Shown: positions 6,590 to 11,939 of the stretch, piece by piece
Numbering within the stretch: the stretch's first letter is position 1
Layout: every line of letters starts with the position of its first letter
Assembly: GCA_002402725.1 (NCBI GenBank)
Contig: DHGL01000035.1
Coordinates: forward strand, 1 to 11,939
From: Anaerolineaceae bacterium UBA4799
GTDB lineage: Bacteria; Chloroflexota; Anaerolineae; Anaerolineales; Anaerolineaceae
Direction: 5' to 3'
DNA length: 11,939 bases
Made by a program: the position numbers and the translations under genes
Notes under the pieces: model-generated
Seen by the model: the letters and a program-made list of their open reading frames with translations, nothing else
The model's database searches: none
Told to the model about the DNA's origin: nothing

Positions 6590-7843
6590 ATGAATTCCCC
6601 GGGAGCAACGCAATCCCTGATCAACCTGCTCGCTCATCCAAGGCAAGGAGCGCTGGCGGATAAATGCCGCCTGTTGACCCAGGAGGGTTGGGTTGCCGTG
6701 CTGGAGGAAGGGGAGCAGCGCGGCCTGGCGCTGGTGCTTTACGCCCGCCTGCGCGCAGCGGGCAGCGATGGCTTGGTTCCCGCCTGGGTAATGGAAAGAT
6801 TGCGGCAAACTTACCTGACTGCTACCGCCCGCAACATGGTGATGCTGCACCACGCTGAGGCGATCCTCAAGGGGCTAAAAGAGCAGGGCATCGAGGTTAT
6901 CGTGCTCAAGGGGCTGTACCTGGTGGAACATGTCTACCCGGAGATAGGGCTGCGAACTTTCAGCGATCTTGATTTGATGGTGCGCCGCGAGCAATTAGCC
7001 GACACGTTAACGCTGATGCGAGGATTGGGTTACAGGCTCTCCACCTGGTACGACTCGACAAGTAATAACACCGATATCAAGCACCTGCCGCCATTGGAGA
7101 AGGATGAAGCTCCCACGGTCGAGGTGCATTGGACGATCCTTGAGGAGGACGAACCGTTCACCATCAACGCGGAGGAACTTTGGCGGCGCGCCCAACCCGC
7201 CAGGGTGGCGGGAGTTGAGGTGATGGCGCTCGGGCTGGAAGACCTGATCTTGCACCTGTGCCTGCATTACACCTACCAGCACCGCCTGCGCGCCGGGCTG
7301 CGCAATCTGTATGATATAGCCATGGTGCTGCGCGAGAACACTGACCGGGTGGATTGGCAGAACCTGACAGGCACGGCATATGCATGGGGGGCGCAGCGTG
7401 TCACCTGGTTGACCTTCCACCTGCTTGGTGAGATCACCAGGGTGGCAGCGCCGGAGCAGGTGATGCGCGCGCTCATGCCTGAGCCGCCCGGAGCGGGTAT
7501 ACCAGCCGCAGCGCTGGTACAGGTGCTATCAGAAGAACGATCTGCTGTGGCGCTCACGCCTGACCTGGCCGCTTTTCCAGTAGCCGGGTCTTTAACTAAG
7601 TTAAAACTGTTGTTGCAGCGTGTCTTCATCCCGCGCCGGGTGCTGGCGCGCGAGTATGATATAAACCCGAATTCACCTGGGATATATGGTTACTACCTTG
7701 TTCGATTACGCGACCTGTGGCGCAGGTACGCGCGTTCAGGCTGGCGGCTGCTGACCGGTGAAGCAGAAGCGCTGGCCGGCGCGGACGCCGAGCAGGAGAA
7801 CGCGCGCTTGCGGGAATGGATGGGGAGGGCGGGGAAGCGTTGA
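6590..7843 (+). CDS. Uncharacterised nucleotidyltransferase-fold protein (NTP_transf_5-like)
   Basis: A 417-residue protein starting 20 bases after the aminotransferase gene, with only a weak ribosome site. The core reads VIVLKGLYL (Lys107-Gly108), then RTFSDLDLMV with Asp126 and Asp128, followed by 'L...LGY'. This is the KG...SDLDL pattern of the uncharacterised nucleotidyltransferase family PF14907 (DNA polymerase beta-like fold), in which the two Asp would bind metal. A later EVHW strand and the helix LEDLILHLCLHYTYQHR also occur in this family. Such genes are often found in exopolysaccharide clusters and near radical-SAM peptide loci, but their substrate is unknown. Here its position after the sugar-nucleotide genes points to a part in glycan or polymer assembly. 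It has no signal peptide or membrane helix, so it should be cytoplasmic. Confidence 0.7.
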   Translation: MNSPGATQSLINLLAHPRQGALADKCRLLTQEGWVAVLEEGEQRGLALVLYARLRAAGSDGLVPAWVMERLRQTYLTATARNMVMLHHAEAILKGLKEQGIEVIVLKGLYLVEHVYPEIGLRTFSDLDLMVRREQLADTLTLMRGLGYRLSTWYDSTSNNTDIKHLPPLEKDEAPTVEVHWTILEEDEPFTINAEELWRRAQPARVAGVEVMALGLEDLILHLCLHYTYQHRLRAGLRNLYDIAMVLRENTDRVDWQNLTGTAYAWGAQRVTWLTFHLLGEITRVAAPEQVMRALMPEPPGAGIPAAALVQVLSEERSAVALTPDLAAFPVAGSLTKLKLLLQRVFIPRRVLAREYDINPNSPGIYGYYLVRLRDLWRRYARSGWRLLTGEAEALAGADAEQENARLREWMGRAGKR

Positions 7844-7882
7844 AACGAGCGGATTGGATTTTTGTGTTACATTAAGATTACA

Positions 7883-8692
7883 ATGAAAAAAATTTCAGTA
7901 TTCAAACAGGTGGGAATAGTGCTGGCGGTTGCTGTGGTGGTGCTGGCGCTGATACTGGTGCTGACCTACGCGCTCAACGGTCCCGCCCGCATGCTCACCA
8001 GCAAAGAACTGGCGCTGGAGCAAACGCGTATTGCTCTAAATATCTTCATCAAGCAAACCGAAGTCGCCAGAACCAGCACCGCCGGGCTTTACCTCACTCT
8101 TGGCGTCCCTTTTCCCACTGAAACACCCTTCATCGTGCCCACCAGCGGATCGCTGGGCAGGCCGCCCAGCATGTCGACTGGAACAGGTGCCCAGGCAGGG
8201 AGCGGAGCGGTGGCCGGGCCTGGGCAGCGCACGCAGGAGGCGTTGCCATTGACAACTTCAGCCGCAGTCCAACAAACCCAGGCGCTCACCGCCACTCCGG
8301 CGCCGGGTCAACCCAGGCTGACCGCGACAGCAACAATGACACCTTCGACGCTTGCCACCCAGCCCGAGGGTTGGGGCGGGGAGTGGACGATGTATTTTGG
8401 CGGTGATTGGGAGGAGTTGACCATTGGGGAGGCGAATGTGACCGTATCAGGCAAGACCCTGAGCGCCACGGGGGTTTTTGGCGGCGATAACATGACCATG
8501 AGCGGGGAGCTCACGGAGGACGGGCAGCAGGTGTACGGGGAGTTTTCGTTGAACGGGGTGACCGGCTCCTTCTTCTGGCAGTTGACAGAACCCGGGCAGT
8601 TCGGGGGGAATATGCAGGGAAATTTACGATTTTGCGGTTCAAAGGGAGACCTGCCGCAACCGGAGTTGTGCGGCATCTACTTCGAGCAGTAG
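7883..8692 (+). CDS. Membrane-anchored protein with T/P-rich linker and unknown C-terminal beta-rich domain
   Basis: I do not recognise this family. ATG 7883 is preferred to the upstream in-frame TTG 7862 because it gives a classic MKK start; no clear Shine-Dalgarno is seen for either. The 269-residue product has an uncleaved-looking signal anchor at about residues 8-30, a short helical part rich in Leu, Thr and Gln, a Thr/Ala/Pro/Gly-rich linker from about 75 to 160, and a C-terminal domain from the WGGEWTMYFGGDW stretch to the end. That domain alternates hydrophobic and polar residues with many Gly and Trp, suggesting a small beta barrel or sheet, and has Cys251 and Cys263 that could form a disulphide outside the cell. 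It lies 39 bases after the previous gene on the same strand, so it may be the last gene of the glycan operon. Role unknown. Confidence 0.65.
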   Translation: MKKISVFKQVGIVLAVAVVVLALILVLTYALNGPARMLTSKELALEQTRIALNIFIKQTEVARTSTAGLYLTLGVPFPTETPFIVPTSGSLGRPPSMSTGTGAQAGSGAVAGPGQRTQEALPLTTSAAVQQTQALTATPAPGQPRLTATATMTPSTLATQPEGWGGEWTMYFGGDWEELTIGEANVTVSGKTLSATGVFGGDNMTMSGELTEDGQQVYGEFSLNGVTGSFFWQLTEPGQFGGNMQGNLRFCGSKGDLPQPELCGIYFEQ

Positions 8693-8886
8693 ACCACAAC
8701 AGACACCGGTCAACAGTAAAAAAACCATGCCTTCAGCATGCAAATAAACCTGAAGTAAGGAAGAAGTAGTGTAACGGATTATGGCATCGATGCCGCAGGT
8801 GATATAACGCAGGTTAAATAAATACATAGTTCAGCAATTTCATCTGAATTGGTTCACTTTCAACAGGTCCAACGGGTACTGGGTAG
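8693..8886. other. Intergenic stretch without recognisable gene
   Basis: No convincing reading frame is seen here; frames on both strands are short or overlap neighbouring genes. There is a perfect 12-base palindrome GGCATCGATGCC at 8783-8794 and a small CATGC/GCATG inverted repeat near 8730-8745, which follows an A-run rather than preceding a T-run. No clear terminator for the operon ending at 8692 was found. Confidence 0.4.
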
Positions 8887-9387
8887 TGTCTCAAAATACC
8901 TGGCGAGAATGCTTAGACCACAATTCAGCATGTAACAGTGCAGGATTGTGGAAGATCAAGAATTGATCTGAATGGCGTAACTGATAGCGTGATTGACGAT
9001 GTAACCATTTCTGATGCTGCTTAAGGTATCGGCCTTGCGTTGACAGGCAGCAGCGATGTTACCTTCTCAACCCCGCTCACTCTTATCGCCGGAAATGCCA
9101 ACTGATCGGATAACGCCATCAACATCATAGATGCCAGCCTGGTGGGAAGAAAATATGGTTGGAACGTCGGTACTCAAGGCGCCACCGATGCTGAAGTGGA
9201 CTTCTCTGGATCGGTAGCACTCTCAGACCTCGTGATCGTTGGTAAGAATTACGGCAAGAGTTCTACGGTAAATTACACCTGGCTGCCGTACTCACTGGAT
9301 TTCAAATGCAGGCCGGACTGTATACTACTAACGGAAGTGCGCTCTGTAATTGAGGTTGAATTCACTAAATCGGGTTACCCGGATTGA
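8887..9387 (+). pseudogene. Remnant of a dockerin-ended surface protein
   Basis: One frame (codons starting at 8887) reads as a protein tail: an IPGENA...TTIQHVTV strand region, IDLNGVTDSVIDDVTI, then LTGSSDVTFSTPLTLIAGNAN, and two dockerin-like calcium-loop repeats ending in LVGRKYG and VIVGKNYG. The frame is broken by TAG at 8914, TAA at 9022 and TGA at 9103; an earlier TAG lies at 8884. The last stop falls inside the first calcium loop. The longest open piece, from GTG 9142, encodes only 81 residues, lacks a signal peptide and has no visible Shine-Dalgarno. In the second loop, Ser takes places where Asn/Asp would bind calcium. The natural end is TGA 9385-9387, followed by an active cohesin gene. 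Type I dockerins bind cohesins, so this looks like a lost partner or paralogue. A small live dockerin peptide from 9142 is not fully excluded. Confidence 0.6.
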
Positions 9388-9461
9388 TTGCTGGTATTAG
9401 CACCGTGGTTTTCCGGTTTGATAATTCGGCTATGTACTTTAAAGGATAGAATATAGAGGAC

Positions 9462-10541
9462 ATGAACAAGAGTATTGCTCGTTTATTATTTGTGATGATC
9501 GCGACCCTTTCTTTACTGTTTGGAGTTCCGATTGCTGGTGAATCCGCTGCGCGCGCGCAAGGCGTTACCGAGGTTAGCATCGACCCCGGTGAGAGCAGCA
9601 TCGCTGTCGCGGCATCGGTGGAGATAAAGGTCAATATCGCCAATGTGGTTGACTTGAACACTTATGACCTGACCATCGTTTACGATGAAGCGGTGGTGAC
9701 ATTGGAATCCTGGGCTCATGGTGGTTTCTTGTCCAATGTTTCTGTTGTCTACCGTGACGAAAAGCCCGGTTGGTTGCGGCTTGCGGTCACACAACTGGCA
9801 CCCCCCGGGGTTTCGGGTAATGGTACCCTGCTCATCCTCAAATTCAAAGGAAAAAACACCGGAAGTACCACCATTGAAATCCAGGACGCGCAGTTGGTAA
9901 ACATATCCAACGAAATGATTCTGCCGACCGCGAGAAATGGCGTAATCAGCGTGGGTATGCAGCCAACCGCCAGCCGTACGAACACTGCCACGCACACCGC
10001 CACTGCCACAGTTCTCTTTACGGCCACTGACACAGCTACCGCCACCCGCACACACACCTTCACGCCGATGCTTACTGCAACCATGAACCCATTCGTCACC
10101 TGGACGCCCACCCGTACGCGCACGCCCACCGCCATTACCGGCAGGACCATCACCCCGATCCGCGCCATTGTGGTTACGCGTACGGGTACCCCCGGCACAG
10201 CGGTTGTGGTGCAGCCAGGTGAGCTGATGACCACCGCCACACCATTCCCAGCCGGCACTACTCAGGCGGGCGGCAGCCCGGAAGCGGAGACAGCGGGTAC
10301 TGACCAAGGTGGTCAACCTGCGGGAACCATAATTGGTGGCTCATCTAAGCACCCCCCTGAGATAGAACATACAGCTAAAGCATCCATTGCTTCGCCCGAG
10401 TTGAATAATGGCAAGACGATGGATGAAATCATCCAAAAGGCTCAAAAGGCCAACGGTCTTTTATGGGGGGTGGGTATCTTGCTTCTGGCTTCAATCACAG
10501 GGTTAACGGTATTATTTATTAATCTTGGAAGAAGGATGTGA
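9462..10541 (+). CDS. Exported cohesin-domain protein with C-terminal membrane anchor
   Basis: A 359-residue protein. The signal peptide (residues 1-32) has Lys3 and Arg7, a hydrophobic core and the site Ala30-Arg31-Ala32. A cohesin-type domain follows at about 35-160: SIDPGESSIAVAASVEIKV, then LNTYDLTIVYDEAVV, GWLRLAVTQLA, GNGTLLILKFKG and a last strand NGVISV. Residues about 165-330 form a Thr-rich linker with repeated TAT and TPT units, and a membrane helix occupies 332-355 with GRRM as the cytoplasmic tail. Cohesins bind dockerins on partner proteins; a single membrane-tethered cohesin would hold a dockerin-bearing protein at the cell surface, much like an anchoring scaffoldin. Its neighbours fit: a dockerin remnant upstream and a second, broken cohesin gene downstream. 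The start ATG 9462 has AGAGGA only one base upstream, unusually close; AAAGGA at 9441-9446 is too far. Confidence 0.8.
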   Translation: MNKSIARLLFVMIATLSLLFGVPIAGESAARAQGVTEVSIDPGESSIAVAASVEIKVNIANVVDLNTYDLTIVYDEAVVTLESWAHGGFLSNVSVVYRDEKPGWLRLAVTQLAPPGVSGNGTLLILKFKGKNTGSTTIEIQDAQLVNISNEMILPTARNGVISVGMQPTASRTNTATHTATATVLFTATDTATATRTHTFTPMLTATMNPFVTWTPTRTRTPTAITGRTITPIRAIVVTRTGTPGTAVVVQPGELMTTATPFPAGTTQAGGSPEAETAGTDQGGQPAGTIIGGSSKHPPEIEHTAKASIASPELNNGKTMDEIIQKAQKANGLLWGVGILLLASITGLTVLFINLGRRM

Positions 10542-10581
10542 CCTAGTTTAAAAAAAGCGGTTCTTTTACGGAAACGCGTTT

Positions 10582-10918
10582 ATGCAGGACAATTCTTATT
10601 GTGTTCATAACGATGCTAACCCTTATGTAATTCACAGGTGCCAGGGCGCAGGCTGGAGAGACGGTTTTCGGTGTATTGGAACCGGCAGAGGTAGCGCCCG
10701 GGTCATCTGTGCAGGTGGCCGTATCGGTGTGGGGCATAGAGGAACTGTACGCCGTGGATTTTGACCTGGCGTTCGACCCGGCGGTTGTGCAGCTTGCAGA
10801 CGCGGATGAGAACCTGCCGGGGATCCAGGCGGGGTTGGGGACTTTCCTCGACCCGGGATTGCTTTTATTCAACGATGCGGATAGTCAAAGCAGCGGACCA
10901 AACTTAATGAAATCATAA
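10582..10918 (+). pseudogene. Broken second cohesin gene
   Basis: In the frame of codons starting at 10586 the sequence encodes a signal-peptide core (RTILIVFITMLTLM), a TAA stop at 10628-10630, then FTGARAQAGETVFGVLEPAEV and a cohesin start with APGSSVQVAVSVWGIEELYAVDFDLAFDPAVVQL, GIQAGLGTFLDPG and FNDAD. The ARA-Q site is like that of the intact cohesin gene just upstream. The only ATG before this core (10582) is in a different frame, so a base change or deletion after the start codon plus the TAA disables the gene. The frame then ends at 10916-10918, well before a full cohesin (about 130 residues) would be complete. A residual start at TTG 10676 would give 80 residues with no signal peptide and is unlikely to be used. 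Confidence 0.65.
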
Positions 10919-11199
10919 TTCCTGGCCTGGTTCCACCTGCAAGCATGGTTGGTGCCATTTACATCTACATTGATTCTGACTTCCCCGGCACACCCGGCAA
11001 CGGGGAGGGCAGCGGGACGATCCTGCGCCAGGCGAAGAACGGACGGACATACTATTATTGGCTGGAATCTGTGTGCATTAACGGTGGCATTGAATTAATG
11101 GGTCCTATTGATGCGCGGGTTTTGAATTGTAACTTCAAGGTAAACACCCAATACCTCCCGGTCAACTCCGGAAGGTTTTCTTATTTTATATCTGGATAG
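10885..11199 (+). pseudogene. Fragment of a fibronectin-III-like surface module
   Basis: In the frame after the TAG at 10882, the sequence reads TKLNEIIIPGLVPPASMVGAIYIYID..., then GRTYYYWLESVCINGGIELMGPIDARV and ends at TAG 11197-11199. The TYYYWLE..NG...GP pattern is a common ending of fibronectin-III-like repeats in exported bacterial proteins. The words ADSQSSGP just before it lie in the frame of the cohesin remnant, and joining the two frames near 10899 gives a smooth module opening. So this appears to be the tail of a different surface gene joined by deletion to the broken cohesin and then frameshifted. An ATG at 10945 would allow 84 residues but cuts through the module and has no signal peptide. 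Confidence 0.5.
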
Positions 11200-11224
11200 A
11201 CTTGTTTGATAACAGGAAATTTCT

Positions 11225-11252
11225 CCAATTGGTAAAAATGACATGTTTTTAC
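11225..11252 (+). repeat. AT-rich inverted repeat
   Basis: GTAAAAA (11232-11238) and TTTTTAC (11246-11252) are exact inverted arms around a seven-base loop, directly preceded by the palindrome CCAATTGG (11225-11232). It may be a weak bidirectional terminator or a protein site; the stem has almost no GC, so terminator function is doubtful. Confidence 0.35.
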
Positions 11253-11257
11253 GATTT

Positions 11258-11309
11258 CACTTTACGAAATCCACTTAACGAATTTGCGAATACCACTTGA
11301 CAAATTTGT
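11258..11309 (+). repeat. Three imperfect direct repeats of CACTTnACRAAT
   Basis: Copies start at 11258 (CACTTTACGAAAT), 11272 (CACTTAACGAATT) and 11294 (CACTTGACAAATT), at spacings of 14 and 22 bases. The last two extend to about 19 similar bases each (11271-11289 and 11293-11311). The third copy contains the -35 hexamer of the downstream promoter and the 11-base GACAAATTTGT (11299-11309) that also occurs in the palindrome array at 2046-2056. Confidence 0.5.
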
Positions 11310-11324
11310 AAGGTCTGTTATTAT
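11297..11324 (+). promoter_or_regulatory. Strong sigma-70 type promoter with extended -10
   Basis: A perfect -35 TTGACA (11297-11302), a 16-base spacer, the TG of an extended -10 at 11316-11317, and TATTAT (11319-11324), one base off consensus. It lies about 100 bases before the ATG at 11427, in an AT-rich stretch. An inverted repeat ATTGTT/AACAAT (11344-11349 and 11355-11360) in the leader could be an operator or RNA hairpin. Confidence 0.6.
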
Positions 11325-11426
11325 TGGACAAAGCGAAATAGGAATTGTTTTTGGAACAATCTATTCATTGAAAATGAACTTAGAAGCGGGATAAGGATTT
11401 TTTTTGTTTAATAGGAGAGGATTATT

Positions 11427-11939
11427 ATGAAACGCTTGTTGCACTATTCGATCACGTTCATCATTGTACTATCATTATTGTTGTCAGGCGCATTCAACGC
11501 CATCACCGAAGTGCACGCCGCCAACCCGGCGCCAGTGCAGGTTTATTACGTGACCCTGCCTGAAACTGACGGGTTGCGCGTGCTGGATTCCATCAATACA
11601 GCGGCGAATCCGCCGATGTACACTTATTTCTCCATATCGGTCGCTGTAACCGGCACATTCATCTACTATGACCAGAAGGAGAACGGTTACGCGCTAGATC
11701 TCGCCAATCCAACTTCAGCGGAAATCTACAGTGCGGGTAACCCGGGAGGTGTACAGATCTGGGGCAATGGACTGGCTTCCGATGGTTGTGCACCGAATAT
11801 TAACGGAGTGCCCTTCGCCTGCACGAACGCGGCGGATGTGTTGAAAGCCGGTGACGTTATCATCCCCAACAATTCCATCCCTCTGTCTATAGGTACTGCG
11901 CAATACAATGTCCTTGACCAGTTCAGCACGGTTGCCTAC
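11427..11939 (+). CDS. Exported surface protein, N-terminal part (3' end outside window)
   Basis: An open frame of 171 codons runs to the right edge without a stop. ATG 11427 has a very good ribosome site, AGGAGAGG at 11413-11420, six bases upstream, and a strong promoter. The signal peptide has Lys2-Arg3, a long hydrophobic core and a cleavage site near residues 29-32 (VHAA). The mature part opens PAPVQVYYVTLPE, then TYFSISVAVTGTFIYYDQKENGY, IWGNGLASDG and LKAGDVIIPNN. This resembles the N-terminal region of large cell-surface proteins that carry many repeat modules in Chloroflexota and other bacteria ('...YYDQWEDGYE...GDVI.L.N'); the recognition is from memory of such sequences. The function is likely structural or adhesive. 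The promoter and leader suggest independent and high expression. Confidence 0.75.
   Translation, partial: MKRLLHYSITFIIVLSLLLSGAFNAITEVHAANPAPVQVYYVTLPETDGLRVLDSINTAANPPMYTYFSISVAVTGTFIYYDQKENGYALDLANPTSAEIYSAGNPGGVQIWGNGLASDGCAPNINGVPFACTNAADVLKAGDVIIPNNSIPLSIGTAQYNVLDQFSTVAY

Noticed and set aside
8639..8827. Minus-strand reading frame of 62 codons with a hydrophobic stretch
   Set aside because: It overlaps the end of the 7883-8692 gene, has no ribosome site, and its hydrophobicity can be explained by base composition; no family resemblance.
9142..9387. Intact small dockerin gene
   Set aside because: The frame continues upstream with clear protein-like sequence interrupted by stops, and it lacks a signal peptide and ribosome site. 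A remnant is the simpler reading, though not certain.
9955..10250. Minisatellite-like repeat in the Thr-rich linker
   Set aside because: The repeated TAT/TPT units are degenerate at DNA level and normal for exported-protein linkers; there is no regular unit length.
9513..10316. Minus-strand frame of 267 codons opposite the cohesin gene
   Set aside because: The + strand frame has a signal peptide, a cohesin domain and a membrane helix. The antisense product is a low-complexity Arg/Gly-rich shadow of the Thr-rich linker.
10550..10568. Rho-independent terminator after the cohesin gene
   Set aside because: The AAAAG/CTTTT dyad has a stem of only five AT-rich pairs and no following T-run, so it is not convincing.

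Overview
The window reads as a chromosomal piece of a bacterium from the Chloroflexota, most likely class Anaerolineae. This is inferred, not proven. The grounds are the moderately high GC content, the long Thr/Pro-rich linkers in exported proteins, the cohesin and dockerin modules, the 'YYYWLE..GP' type surface module, and single-membrane style anchoring (N-terminal signal plus C-terminal membrane helix). All convincing genes lie on the + strand; I found no credible gene on the - strand.

Region 1 (1-1940): an exported alpha/beta-hydrolase esterase with a C-terminal membrane anchor, open at the left edge, and then a NusG/RfaH-type specialised transcription elongation factor. Region 2 (1941-2187): a regulatory intergenic region. 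It carries an unusual run of four back-to-back GAC...GTC palindromes plus a fifth half copy, running directly into a good -35/-10 pair. Region 3 (2188-8692): a tightly packed, partly overlapping set of six genes for surface glycan synthesis. These are a phosphoglycosyl transferase with unusual domain order, a LegB-type NAD-dependent 4,6-dehydratase, a sugar-1-phosphate nucleotidyltransferase, a DegT/DnrJ/EryC1/StrS PLP aminotransferase, an uncharacterised NTP_transf_5-type nucleotidyltransferase and a membrane-anchored protein with a T/P-rich linker and an unknown C-terminal beta-rich domain. Together the first four could make a nucleotide-activated 4-amino-4,6-dideoxy sugar and load a sugar-1-phosphate onto a polyprenyl carrier. 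The NusG paralogue is well placed to control the long operon by antitermination.

Region 4 (8693-11200): a surface-scaffold region with signs of decay. One intact gene encodes an exported, membrane-anchored cohesin protein (9462-10541). It is flanked by a dockerin-like remnant with several in-frame stops on the left, and on the right by a cohesin remnant (broken signal peptide) running into a piece of a fibronectin-III-like module in another frame.

Region 5 (11200-11939): an AT-rich regulatory region with a strong extended -10 promoter, whose -35 sits in the same GACAAATTTG element found before the glycan operon, and then the start of a large exported surface protein that runs off the right edge. 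The most interesting points are the palindrome array and its partial recurrence at the second promoter, the inverted domain order and Asn-Glu active-site pair of the phosphoglycosyl transferase, and the cohesin/dockerin gene decay around a live cohesin gene.
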